Shown piece by piece: positions 1 to 7,268 of a stretch of DNA of 9,158 nucleotides (position 1 is its first letter; each line of letters begins with the position of its first letter). A program made the position numbers and the translations under genes. Source of the stretch: Xanthobacteraceae bacterium. GTDB taxonomy: Bacteria; Pseudomonadota; Alphaproteobacteria; Rhizobiales; Xanthobacteraceae. Location of the stretch: contig JASHVC010000267.1 in the NCBI GenBank assembly GCA_030039655.1, positions 1 to 9,158 on the forward strand, given 5' to 3'. The notes under the pieces are model-generated. The model worked only from the letters and a program-made list of their open reading frames with translations. It made no database searches and was not told the origin of the DNA.

Positions 1-67
1 TCACGCCGGTTTCGAATTCGGACTCCATTCCGGGCTTGACGTCGATTTGAGCGATTTCGGTGATCAT
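1..67 (-). CDS. ABM-fold small monooxygenase/hydrolase-like protein, N-terminal fragment
   Basis: Only the first 22 codons lie in the window; the gene continues past the left edge. The visible protein starts MITEIAQIDVKPGMESEFE. This is the usual opening of antibiotic-biosynthesis-monooxygenase (ABM, dimeric ferredoxin-like) proteins: a first beta strand, then a Pro-Gly turn and a Glu-rich helix. The ATG at 67 is preceded by GGGAGAA at a good ribosome-binding distance. The gene starts 22 bp after the stop of the flavin monooxygenase gene on the same strand, so the two are probably co-transcribed. Small ABM proteins often sit beside redox enzymes, but the substrate cannot be told from this fragment. 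The family call rests on 22 residues and is tentative. Confidence 0.6.
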   Translation of the reverse strand, partial: MITEIAQIDVKPGMESEFETGV

Positions 68-89
68 GGCTTCTCCCAGCTCTGAGTCA

Positions 90-1433
90 TCAGGACGCCG
101 CGGCGGTCCGTTCGCGCGCCGCCGGCGCGGCTGACGGCGTTTCGAGACCAAGATGGTCGCGCAGCGTCGGTCCGGAATAATCCTGCCGATAAAGGCCGCG
201 CCGCTGCAGCTCGGGCACGACGAGATTGACGAAATCGTCGAAGGCACCGGGGAAATAGGCTGGCATGATGATGAAGCCGTCGGCCAGACCGCTTGTGAAC
301 CAGTCCTCCAGCGTGTCGGCAATGCGCTGCGGCGTGCCGCAGACGACCCAATGGCCACGCGCCGCCGCCGTGATGTTGTAGAGATCGCGCAGCGTCATCT
401 TCTCGCGCCGCGCCATCTCGAGCAGCGCCACCGAGAACGACTGTCCGCGATTGGTGGCGGCCGGGAACTCCGGCACGGGACCGTCGAGCAGATAACCTGA
501 AATGTCGAAGCCGATCCGATTGGAGACGAGCGCCAGCGCGTTGGTCGGCGTCAGCCAGCTCTGCAGCTTGTCGAGCTGCTCCTTGGCCTGTTCGTTGGTT
601 TCACCGATGATCGGCATGACGCCGGGCAGGATCGGCACAGCATCGGGCGCGCGGCCATGTTTGATGACGCGCGCCTTCAGGCTGTCGTACGCGGCCTTGG
701 CCGACTCCCGGTCGCCGTTGACGACCGAAAACACCAGGTCGGCCGTGCGTGCGGAAAGCTCCTGGCCGGACGCGGAGCCGCCTGCCTGGATGATCAGCGG
801 ATCGCCGTGGCGGCTGCGCTGGATGTTGAGCGGCCCTTTGACCGAGAAGAACTGCCCTTTGTGATTGAGTGGCCGCACCTTGGACTCGTTGAGAAAGTTG
901 CCGGTAGTTTTGTCGGCGACGACGGCGTCGTCATCCCAGGTGCCCCACAGTCCCTTCACCACATCGACGAACTCATTGGCGATCCCGTAGCGCATTTCGT
1001 GCTCCCCGACTTCGTCCTTGCCGAAGTTACGGGCGGCGGCTTGATGCGTGCTGGTGACGACATTCCAGGCGGCGCGGCCGCCGCTCAAATGCTGGAGCGA
1101 TGCGAAGGTGCGCGCCACGTTGTACGGCTCGGAAAAGCTCGTCGAAGCGGTGGCGCCGAGCCCGACATAGCGCGTCACCGTGCTGAGTGCGGCGACCAAC
1201 GTGGTCGGCTCGAAGCGCGTCTGAAACGACGGATGATCGTCGTAATTCATGGCCGCTGAGTCGGAGACGAAGAAAAGATCGAATTTGCCGCGCTCGGCGA
1301 TCTGCGCGCCTTGAGCGACCACCGGCCAACTGCAATTGCTGTCCGCTGCGCCGTCGTAGCGCCATCCGGCTGTGTGATTTCCGGTCCCCAGCCAGAACAC
1401 GCCGAGATGCATTTGCCGTTTCGGTGAAGCCAT
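90..1433 (-). CDS. FMN-dependent monooxygenase, NtaA/SnaA/DszA (bacterial luciferase-like) family
   Basis: A 447-residue flavin-dependent oxidoreductase of the luciferase-like TIM-barrel superfamily. It belongs to the branch that includes nitrilotriacetate monooxygenase component A, pristinamycin IIA synthase SnaA and DszA. Family landmarks are the opening MHLGVFWLGTGNHTAGWR (8-25), the FFVSD strand (54-58), the TASTSFSEPYNVAR segment (95-108), LSGGRAAWNVVTS (116-128), an IIQAGGSASG strand-turn in the middle, and a C-terminal CGTP...ADGFIIMP block. Length is normal for the family. These enzymes use reduced FMN from a separate reductase and O2 to oxidise C-N, C-S or similar bonds in small molecules. 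No reductase gene is visible here. The ATG at 1433 has GGGAG about 9 nt upstream. The substrate is unknown. The gene is GC-rich: two sampled 60-base rows (361 and 1021) contain 40 and 41 G/C. Confidence 0.92.
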   Translation of the reverse strand: MASPKRQMHLGVFWLGTGNHTAGWRYDGAADSNCSWPVVAQGAQIAERGKFDLFFVSDSAAMNYDDHPSFQTRFEPTTLVAALSTVTRYVGLGATASTSFSEPYNVARTFASLQHLSGGRAAWNVVTSTHQAAARNFGKDEVGEHEMRYGIANEFVDVVKGLWGTWDDDAVVADKTTGNFLNESKVRPLNHKGQFFSVKGPLNIQRSRHGDPLIIQAGGSASGQELSARTADLVFSVVNGDRESAKAAYDSLKARVIKHGRAPDAVPILPGVMPIIGETNEQAKEQLDKLQSWLTPTNALALVSNRIGFDISGYLLDGPVPEFPAATNRGQSFSVALLEMARREKMTLRDLYNITAAARGHWVVCGTPQRIADTLEDWFTSGLADGFIIMPAYFPGAFDDFVNLVVPELQRRGLYRQDYSGPTLRDHLGLETPSAAPAARERTAAAS

Positions 1434-1513
1434 CGAGGCCGACTCCCAATGAGCGTCCCACGCCGCCAGGGTTCAAGCTTATCATGATCGAGGGTGGTAG
1501 GCGACGCGAGAGC

Positions 1514-1531
1514 CCAAGCGTTGCGCTTTGG
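1514..1531. terminator. Weak hairpin between the GT-C gene and the monooxygenase gene
   Basis: CCAAGCG (1514-1520), a 3-nt loop, then CGCTTTGG (1524-1531) can form a 7-bp stem with one bulged T. It lies about 45 nt beyond the stop of the minus-strand membrane-protein gene, in the 143-bp spacer 1434-1576. No T-run follows on either strand, so it is only a possible terminator or folding element. The rest of the spacer shows no gene. Confidence 0.2.
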
Positions 1532-1576
1532 CGAGGAGTCTAGCTCAGTGATGCGTCGGTGGCTTTAGTCGGACGT

Positions 1577-3355
1577 CTACCGCTCGCCTGTACTACCGGC
1601 GGGAACCACGCCACCGGGCTCAGCCTCAGGGGCGGCGAGCGCATTATGCACGATCCGTGTCAGAGTGACTCCTGAGGGGAGCGTGGGCGCAAAGCGCTTC
1701 AGGGCGTCTTCTAACTCTGGTAGCGCCGCTGGGGTGGTTGCAAAAATCGTGACTGTACGGTCAAAGGCGGCAACAGTCTTACGATCAAGCTCGAGGGTAG
1801 CAACCCGAATCCAATCCGTCGGCTGTGTTGGAAACCACGAGGTATATATCATTGCGCAGTCGACGCGATGTTGCCGAACCAATCGATCCATCCAAGCAAC
1901 ATCATCCGTCGCTGTTGCAAATAGTGGGTTTAAGTCTGCAGGACGGTTACCTGATCTTGCTTTCGTTCGGGCGACGCGGGCAGCTTCCGAGCCTAAACCA
2001 ACCATATCCAATACATAGTTCGGGTTGCCATATGACACCCAGCCAAGGTCGTTGACCGCAACCGGCTTGCGCCAAAAGTCAACCGCAAAGCGGTGCATCT
2101 GGTACTGTTGCAGATAAATCTCGTCCGCAGCACGGGGGGTAAGCAAAGTCGCCCTAACATAACCATCCTGGACTCCGAGCCAGATCAGAATTCCCACAAC
2201 AAATATGGGTAGCGCTCCGGCGAACCACCTTGAAACAATATCCGCATACAGCACCACTGCGGCGACCACCCCGAGCATCAAGACGTAAATCTCATAGCGA
2301 TAAAACGCTCCGAAGACGCCTGCAGCCAAATGAGCCAAGATTGGTAGTGCAGCAAATAACGCTATGCCACGTACAGCGACATTGCGACTGACGGCTACTG
2401 CCAGCAGCGCCAATATTGCCAGCAACTGAAAAGCCCCATACTCCTTGAGGTTTTGCAGAAGGTTGCCAATTGCATGCGACAAGGCTCCAGAGGCCCCGAC
2501 CGAACCTGCAACAGTTGATTTTGCCATCACAGAACTTGGTAGTGGCGGCAAACCCAAATGATGCAGATACAAACTATAGCTCCCAACCAAAACGAGACCG
2601 GCAGCAAGCGTCAACAGTGCCGCCGTTCGATTATGTTTCCACAGTACAATGATTCCAGCCCCCCAAACCGATAGGCCCTCAAAGCGAATCAGTGGATTTA
2701 GTACCAGCACGATTGGTAGCCAGCGAGGCATTCGCCCGGTTTGTATGGTGCGAACGATTCCCAGTAAGCAGGCCAGCGTGTCGGCAACATGGATTGGATG
2801 TTCGAGCCCTGTAAAAGCTAATCCGATTAAATTGAGGCCCAGCAGAAGTGCAAGGGCGGCAACAACCACTCGCCAAGTGGAAGCAGCTGACAAATCGATT
2901 CCGACATTCCGAATTAGAACAACGAGTATGAAGACGGTGACCGCTGTAAAAGAAAGATTCACCAAAAAAATGGCGATTTGTCCCCCGCCAAGCTTGAGCA
3001 GCGCGGCGAGCAGAAAAGGAAAAAGAATGGACGAAGACGGGGCCGCAGCTTCGTTCTGATTTATACCATAATGGCCGTCTAGGATATGCGACGCCAGCGT
3101 CAGATGTATGTAGGGATCGTCCAGCGAAAAGCCAAACGTGCCGCCTGTTGCTCGTAATACGAAAATAAACAGAACGCTTGCGATCACAGCCGCCATAGCT
3201 AGAAACGTACCTAGTCCTGGCAAGCCAGCAATTTCTTTATTTGCGTCTTCCCCCGAAGTCACGTCCTCTCCCGAGCACGAAGCGATCGATATTCCACGGC
3301 GCGCGGTTTGATGCGCGTTCGCATTGGAAATCAGCGGTGTGGCGACACCAGACAT
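1577..3355 (-). CDS. Polytopic GT-C-like glycosyltransferase, AftB (GT89)-like architecture
   Basis: A 592-residue integral membrane protein. A hydrophilic N-terminus (1-45) is followed by a membrane helix (about 48-68), a first loop carrying the di-acidic LDDPYIHL (78-85), G-x-N-x-N-E (97-102) and SSS (107-109), then many hydrophobic helices to about residue 395 and a soluble, presumably periplasmic C-terminal domain (about 400-592). A di-Asp in the first external loop is the catalytic hallmark of GT-C enzymes that use polyprenyl-phosphate sugars. The order DDxxI, GxxxNxxE, then TGLEH (182-186) recalls AftB, the terminal beta-1,2-arabinofuranosyltransferase of mycobacteria (DDGLIVL, NQGE, SGLES). 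The match is from memory and motif-level only, so arabinosyl transfer is inference. The ATG has GAGGG 7 nt upstream, overlapping the stop of the GT87 gene 10 bp before, which suggests translational coupling. Sampled rows 2401, 2941 and 3121 contain 30, 28 and 29 G/C of 60, lower than the flanks. Confidence 0.75.
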   Translation of the reverse strand: MSGVATPLISNANAHQTARRGISIASCSGEDVTSGEDANKEIAGLPGLGTFLAMAAVIASVLFIFVLRATGGTFGFSLDDPYIHLTLASHILDGHYGINQNEAAAPSSSILFPFLLAALLKLGGGQIAIFLVNLSFTAVTVFILVVLIRNVGIDLSAASTWRVVVAALALLLGLNLIGLAFTGLEHPIHVADTLACLLGIVRTIQTGRMPRWLPIVLVLNPLIRFEGLSVWGAGIIVLWKHNRTAALLTLAAGLVLVGSYSLYLHHLGLPPLPSSVMAKSTVAGSVGASGALSHAIGNLLQNLKEYGAFQLLAILALLAVAVSRNVAVRGIALFAALPILAHLAAGVFGAFYRYEIYVLMLGVVAAVVLYADIVSRWFAGALPIFVVGILIWLGVQDGYVRATLLTPRAADEIYLQQYQMHRFAVDFWRKPVAVNDLGWVSYGNPNYVLDMVGLGSEAARVARTKARSGNRPADLNPLFATATDDVAWMDRLVRQHRVDCAMIYTSWFPTQPTDWIRVATLELDRKTVAAFDRTVTIFATTPAALPELEDALKRFAPTLPSGVTLTRIVHNALAAPEAEPGGVVPAGSTGER

Positions 3356-3365
3356 CAGATGTCCC

Positions 3366-4667
3366 TCACGTCAACGTGGCAGCCGGTGATGGATTTGCGT
3401 GCACATAGGTGGGCGTTTTGACGGAAACCTCCGTGCTACCCGCGCGTCTCTTGTGACCGCGGAGCAAAATGCGCCACGTCAGAGCGAGGATAACGATTAC
3501 TGCGAGTCCGCCTAAGGAAAGATGATTGCTCTCGCCGATTACTTTTCCGGAGTCTGTCTTGGATGCGATAACGGTCTGGACGATGCTAAAGATGCCGATA
3601 AAAAGACTTGAGGCATAAAGCGCTAGGCGCTCTCGGTCTGTTCCAAAGCTTACCAAGTCAGGCAGAAGGAATCCCAGTCCAATTCCAAGGATCAACAAAT
3701 CATAATCATATGCGTAAGGACTAATCAGCAAGGTCGCGATTGCGGTGACCCCTAGCGCCTGCCGGGGAGAGAATTGGCGGCTCGCGAGAACGACCGCGCC
3801 CAGAGCTAGAATGGCGATGAGGATCTGCGCGGTGCTCGCAACGAGTGCTGGAAAGCCGAGCGAACGGACGACCGCGTAAACCGAAACCATGCGAAAGAGT
3901 GGATAAAAGCCGTGCTCAAGAAAAATCCGGGCTTCTTTGACGCCATCGAGGAAAGCCATCCAGACCGCCGGGCCGAGTAACACGGTGGCGAGCGCCGAGG
4001 TTGCAGCGACGGTTGCAGCCGCGACGAGAGCCGTTCCCCAGCGCCGGCTGACGAGCGTGTACACAGCGAAGGCTACCGCCAGGTGGGGCTTGATGATCAT
4101 CAAGCCGAGCGGCAGCCCGGCCAACGATCTGCCGGCTAGAAGTCCGAGGCAGGTCAGGCCGATAAGCATTCCGGTCAGAAATCCATTCTGACCGCATCGG
4201 ACCGTGATTACGATCACGGGGGCGAGCAAAATCAAAACCGGCACAAAGTTTTCAGCTGCAATGCGCTTTAGCGTCACTAGGTAAGCGGCGAGCGTTCCAA
4301 TCGTGAAAACGCTGTAGGCCAATCCCATTGGCAGTAGCGCGAGCAGAGCCACCAGAAGGTCAAACTGCGGAGGATAGGTCCACGGCATGAAAACATCGCC
4401 GTCGCCGCCGGGCACGGATTTTTGCAGTTGGAACATCGTCACGAAATGATAGGCCTGCTCAATGGCGCCTCGCCACACCAACTGTCCAGCGATGTAGAAA
4501 TCATCGAAGTCGACGAGTTTGTGCGCTTCGGCGCGCAATTTCAGACCCGAAAACTCAGCGGCCGCGGAAACGAACACGAACGCGATGATGAGAAGAATGA
4601 CCCGGAAGTAGGTGGTGCGCTTTGCCGCTGACGACCTCGCGATCTCGACCATTTCGACGAATGTCAT
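3366..4667 (-). CDS. GT87 (DUF2029) family polyprenyl-phosphate-sugar glycosyltransferase
   Basis: A 433-residue polytopic membrane protein with the layout of GT87/DUF2029 GT-C transferases. It has a first membrane helix (about 21-38), the acidic loop motif DFDDFY (53-58), a YPP motif (98-100) followed by LLALLPMGLA, GQNGFLTG (159-166) and IKPHLA (192-197), with hydrophobic helices to the end. Characterised GT87 members take mannose from polyprenyl-phosphate mannose; to my knowledge the mycobacterial arabinosyltransferase AftC also carries this domain. Given the polyprenyl-phospho-arabinose operon across the divergent promoter, an arabinofuranosyl or related donor is plausible here, but this is inference. 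The frame is open upstream to a TTG at 4835. I chose the ATG at 4667 because the extra 56 residues are hydrophilic and not family-like. The Shine-Dalgarno at 4667 is poor, and the ATG at 4652 is an alternative. The gene is followed after 10 bp by the AftB-like gene. Confidence 0.85.
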   Translation of the reverse strand: MTFVEMVEIARSSAAKRTTYFRVILLIIAFVFVSAAAEFSGLKLRAEAHKLVDFDDFYIAGQLVWRGAIEQAYHFVTMFQLQKSVPGGDGDVFMPWTYPPQFDLLVALLALLPMGLAYSVFTIGTLAAYLVTLKRIAAENFVPVLILLAPVIVITVRCGQNGFLTGMLIGLTCLGLLAGRSLAGLPLGLMIIKPHLAVAFAVYTLVSRRWGTALVAAATVAATSALATVLLGPAVWMAFLDGVKEARIFLEHGFYPLFRMVSVYAVVRSLGFPALVASTAQILIAILALGAVVLASRQFSPRQALGVTAIATLLISPYAYDYDLLILGIGLGFLLPDLVSFGTDRERLALYASSLFIGIFSIVQTVIASKTDSGKVIGESNHLSLGGLAVIVILALTWRILLRGHKRRAGSTEVSVKTPTYVHANPSPAATLT

Positions 4668-4834
4668 GGAGAGAATCTTTCGGCGATCGTTTATCGATTG
4701 TGCGCGGAGTGCGGACGGCGACGCCGCACCCACGGCGCTCGATCGGAGACGGCCATCATTCGCATTGCGGGGACCTGCGCGGTTATCTGAAAAGCAGCTC
4801 GATGCTGGCGTAACCAAATAGGTCCTAGCGGACA

Positions 4835-4845
4835 ACTGTTACAGT
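4835..4845. repeat. Perfect 11-bp palindrome ACTGT-T-ACAGT
   Basis: ACTGT, a central T, then ACAGT forms a perfect short palindrome inside the divergent spacer, upstream of the chosen GT87 start. It could be an operator half-site pair. It is short enough to arise by chance. Confidence 0.4.
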
Positions 4846-4848
4846 CAT

Positions 4849-4875
4849 CTTGAACGCATTCATTGAAAGTTCAAG
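4849..4875. repeat. Inverted repeat CTTGAAC-N13-GTTCAAG
   Basis: Two perfect 7-bp arms, 4849-4855 and 4869-4875, lie 13 bp apart, so their centres are 20 bp (about two helical turns) apart. This geometry suits a dimeric DNA-binding regulator. It sits three bases from the neighbouring ACTGT-T-ACAGT palindrome. No regulator gene is present in the window. Confidence 0.45.
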
Positions 4876-4943
4876 TTCTCCGGTTCAGTTAAAAAATCGA
4901 CAACCCGCGTTCACGGTATCTTAAGTTGAAGTGAGACTAGTAT

Positions 4944-4966
4944 TCTTCGGACGGCCGCTCCGAAGA
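4944..4966 (+). promoter_or_regulatory. Stem-loop in the leader of the prenyltransferase operon
   Basis: TCTTCGG (4944-4950) and CCGAAGA (4960-4966) pair perfectly across a 9-nt loop that itself contains the palindrome CGGCCG. The stem ends 32 nt before the ATG at 4999. If transcribed it would fold in the 5' leader; if not, it may be a binding site. No T-run follows, so it is not a typical attenuator terminator. Confidence 0.4.
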
Positions 4967-4998
4967 TTAAGCGCATGGGTTTTGTGGATTAGCGCAAA

Positions 4999-5946
4999 AT
5001 GAGCACGCATACGCATATCAAGCCGGTCGCCGGGCTTTCGCGTGCGCTGTTCTGGTCCACTATTCTGTACCGCAGCCTCCGGCTTCATCAATGGGCGAAG
5101 AACGCTCTCATTTTTGTTCCCCTCATTTTGGGCGGTAAAGGCGGGCAAAGCGCCGCATGGCTGAATGCGCTGATTGGCTTTCTGGCTCTAGGGTTTACGG
5201 CGTCATCAACTTACATCATTAACGATTTACACGACCTGCCGAATGATCGTCAGCATCGGTCCAAGCGAACCAGACCGCTGGCAAGTGGAGATCTATCCAT
5301 TCCGGCTGGAGCTTTTCTAGCTCTCGCGGGCCTGATCATTGGATTTGAGTTGGCGGTGTACGCAAGTCTTGCCGCCGTTCTCATGCTCGCGACTTATGTT
5401 GGATTGAGTCTATCTTATTCATTCTACTTAAAGCGTATTCCGATCCTCGACGCATTTGTTTTAGCGACCCTTTTTACGTGCCGGCTCGGTATGGGCGTTG
5501 CGCTGGCCGACGTCAGACTGTCGCCGTGGTTGTTCGTATTTTCCATGTTCATATTCACGTCGTTGTGCATGGCGAAGCGGAACACCGAAGTTCTCGCATC
5601 GACCGAAAATGTAAGCACAACGATCCCGGGCCGTGGTTACGCGAGCAGCGACGCCCCATTGATACTTGCGCTTGGCATGGGGACCGGCATCTCGGCGGTT
5701 CTGGTTATGATCCTTTATCTCATCGAGGATGCGTATCCGCACCAATTCTACGCCCATCCGTCTTTGCTTTGGGCGCTTCCCGCTATTCTGTTTCTTTTTA
5801 TCGGGCGCGTCTGGCTGCTGAGTGAGCGCGGTCAAATGCACGACGATCCGGTGGCGTTTGCGCTAAAGGATCGCGTAAGCCTTTTGTTGGGCTTGCTCAT
5901 GAGCCTCGCCTTGGCGGCTTCGTTCATTAGATTCGGTCCCATATGA
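4999..5946 (+). CDS. UbiA-family polyprenyl-phosphate phosphoribosyltransferase (DPPR synthase-like)
   Basis: A 315-residue membrane prenyltransferase-fold protein related to Rv3806c and NoeC. Those enzymes move 5-phosphoribose from PRPP to polyprenyl phosphate, the first committed step toward polyprenyl-phosphoryl-D-arabinose. Seen in the sequence: LRLHQWAKN (27-35), the metal-binding UbiA motif NDLHDLPND (75-83), KRTRPLASG (89-97), YSFYLKRIPILD (140-151) with the second-site Asp151, AKRNTEVL (192-199), and a late DPVAFALKDR (283-292). R/QW-KN, RPLA-G and AKR separate this branch from quinone-making UbiA. Length is normal, with no fused HAD or phosphatase domain. It begins the operon; its stop overlaps the DprE1-like start (ATGA). 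The ATG at 4999 has only a weak ribosome-binding site. Row 5401 has 24 G/C of 60, lower than the flanks. Confidence 0.88.
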   Translation: MSTHTHIKPVAGLSRALFWSTILYRSLRLHQWAKNALIFVPLILGGKGGQSAAWLNALIGFLALGFTASSTYIINDLHDLPNDRQHRSKRTRPLASGDLSIPAGAFLALAGLIIGFELAVYASLAAVLMLATYVGLSLSYSFYLKRIPILDAFVLATLFTCRLGMGVALADVRLSPWLFVFSMFIFTSLCMAKRNTEVLASTENVSTTIPGRGYASSDAPLILALGMGTGISAVLVMILYLIEDAYPHQFYAHPSLLWALPAILFLFIGRVWLLSERGQMHDDPVAFALKDRVSLLLGLLMSLALAASFIRFGPI

Positions 5947-7268
5947 ACTATATGCTTCGGAACGATGCGCTCTCGTGGGGGCGCGTCGTTCGGACTCCAC
6001 AGAGCGTCGCCTCGCCAAAGTTTCGACAGGACCTCACTGCGCTTGTTGCTGAGCATGCCGGTGCGACCATCCTGCCGGTCGGGCTGCAACGCTCCTACGG
6101 CGATAGCGCGCTCAACAGCGACGGCAGCCTCATTTCGATGGTTGGGCTCAATCGCTTTATTGCCCTCGATGTCGCGGGAAAGAAACTACGGGCCGAAGCC
6201 GGAATAACGCTCAGCGATTTTCTCAAGGTGATCGTGCCGCATGGTTTGTTCGTTCCTGTGACGCCCGGAACGCGCTTCGTCACACTTGGCGGGGCGATTG
6301 CCAATGACGTTCACGGCAAGAACCATCACCGCGCCGGTACCATCGGGCGCTACGTGACCAAAATCGGACTCCTACGCGGCGATGGCGCACGCGTTGAGAT
6401 CGGACCGGACATACACAATGATCTTTTCGCCGCCACGGTCGGCGGCCTCGGTCTCACGGGCATCATCGAGTGGGCTGAGCTCAGTCTTGCGGCAATCGAG
6501 AGCAGTCAGCTCGATGTCGAAATCGTGCCTTACGGTAATCTGTCGGAGTTTTGGCAGCTTGCTGCTGAATCGAGCGAGACCCACGAGCACACAGTCGCGT
6601 GGATTGATTACTCGGCCAAGGGCCCCGGCTTCGGCCGAGGTATTTTCTCGCGTGCCAACTGGAGCCGGGAGGGCGGTCTCGTCGCGCACGATGACAATCA
6701 GCGGCTCGTAGTGCCCATCGAGGCGCCGAGCGGACTTCTAAACGGCGCCACGATCAATCTTTTCAATCGCTTTTATTACGCCAGCCAAAAGCGTAAAGCC
6801 GGCGTGCAGCGCCAATACTATGCGCCGTTCTTCTATCCGCTCGATTCGATCTTGGATTGGAACCGTCTCTACGGCCGCCGCGGCTTCTGGCAATATCAAT
6901 GCGTCGTGCCGCGCCAGACAATGAAAGATGGCATCGAGGCGATCGTCAATGAGATTACGCGCAGCGGTCAGGGCGCCTTCCTAGGCGTCCTGAAGACATG
7001 CGGCAGTTTGCAATCGCCCGGGCTGCTGTCCTTCCCGATGGAGGGAGCCACGCTCGCGCTCGATTTTCAAAATTGCGGAGAGTCGACTCTCAAGCTTTTC
7101 TCTCGTCTGGACGCGATCGTGTGCGAGGCCGATGGCCGTCTCTACGCCGCCAAGGACGGAAGAATCCCGAAGGACATGTGGCTTGCAGGCTATCCAAACC
7201 TGGAACGCTTTGTGCCCCATGTCGATCCTGCGTTTGCGTCGGATTTTTGGAGGAGGGTAGCGCCATGA
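5943..7268 (+). CDS. dprE1: DprE1-like FAD-dependent polyprenylphosphoryl-ribose 2'-oxidase
   Basis: A 441-residue oxidase of the VAO/PCMH FAD-binding fold, close to mycobacterial DprE1 (Rv3790) and probably Azorhizobium NoeO. DprE1 oxidises the 2'-hydroxyl of decaprenylphosphoryl-ribose, the first half of the epimerisation to arabinose. Seen here: the FAD-binding RSYGDSALN (50-58), TPGTR (107-111), GGAIANDVHGKNHH (116-129) and GGLGLTGII (167-175). The substrate domain follows, with FYPLD (297-301), QYQC (317-320) and LLSFP (361-365). The C-terminal LYAAKDGR (400-407) carries Lys404, equivalent to the active-site Lys418 of the mycobacterial enzyme. The position matching its Cys387, the benzothiazinone target, is Ala372. 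Length is close to family norm. The start overlaps the prenyltransferase stop by 4 bp and lacks a strong Shine-Dalgarno, so translation is probably coupled. The next gene overlaps its stop in the same way. Confidence 0.92.
   Translation: MNYMLRNDALSWGRVVRTPQSVASPKFRQDLTALVAEHAGATILPVGLQRSYGDSALNSDGSLISMVGLNRFIALDVAGKKLRAEAGITLSDFLKVIVPHGLFVPVTPGTRFVTLGGAIANDVHGKNHHRAGTIGRYVTKIGLLRGDGARVEIGPDIHNDLFAATVGGLGLTGIIEWAELSLAAIESSQLDVEIVPYGNLSEFWQLAAESSETHEHTVAWIDYSAKGPGFGRGIFSRANWSREGGLVAHDDNQRLVVPIEAPSGLLNGATINLFNRFYYASQKRKAGVQRQYYAPFFYPLDSILDWNRLYGRRGFWQYQCVVPRQTMKDGIEAIVNEITRSGQGAFLGVLKTCGSLQSPGLLSFPMEGATLALDFQNCGESTLKLFSRLDAIVCEADGRLYAAKDGRIPKDMWLAGYPNLERFVPHVDPAFASDFWRRVAP

Larger units (their letters stand above)
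4668..4998. promoter_or_regulatory. Divergent control region between GT genes and arabinose-donor operon
   Basis: This 331-bp stretch has no convincing gene. It must hold the promoters for the minus-strand glycosyltransferase pair and the plus-strand prenyltransferase operon. The half near 4835-4966 carries three inverted repeats, listed separately, and a short A-run (4890-4896). I found no textbook -35/-10 pair. The best plus-strand -35 look-alike is TTGAAA at 4863-4868, without a good -10. On the minus strand CTTGAAC (complement of 4869-4875) resembles the alphaproteobacterial CTTGAC -35 element, again with a poor -10. A five-codon open frame (ATG at 4975, TAG at 4990-4992) ends six bases before the prenyltransferase start. 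Confidence 0.5.

Noticed and set aside
657..1259. 200-codon plus-strand frame opposite the flavin monooxygenase
   Set aside because: Antisense shadow of a well-conserved gene in GC-rich DNA, with no recognisable motif or ribosome-binding site.
4668..4835. N-terminal extension of the GT87 protein from a TTG at 4835
   Set aside because: The 56 extra residues are hydrophilic, do not resemble the family N-terminus and would cover the promoter region; the ATG at 4667 lies just before the first membrane helix.
5461..5841. 126-codon minus-strand frame opposite the prenyltransferase
   Set aside because: Arg/Gln-rich composition typical of a shadow frame; the plus-strand gene has clear family motifs.
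4999..5946. Quinone-type UbiA (4-hydroxybenzoate prenyltransferase)
   Set aside because: The QWAKN, RPLASG and AKR motifs and the dprE1/dprE2 overlap point to the phosphoribosyltransferase branch.
6998..7264. Upstream extension of the DprE2-like frame
   Set aside because: It lies wholly inside dprE1 in another frame. The ATG at 7265 has a strong Shine-Dalgarno and starts the protein at the Rossmann fold.
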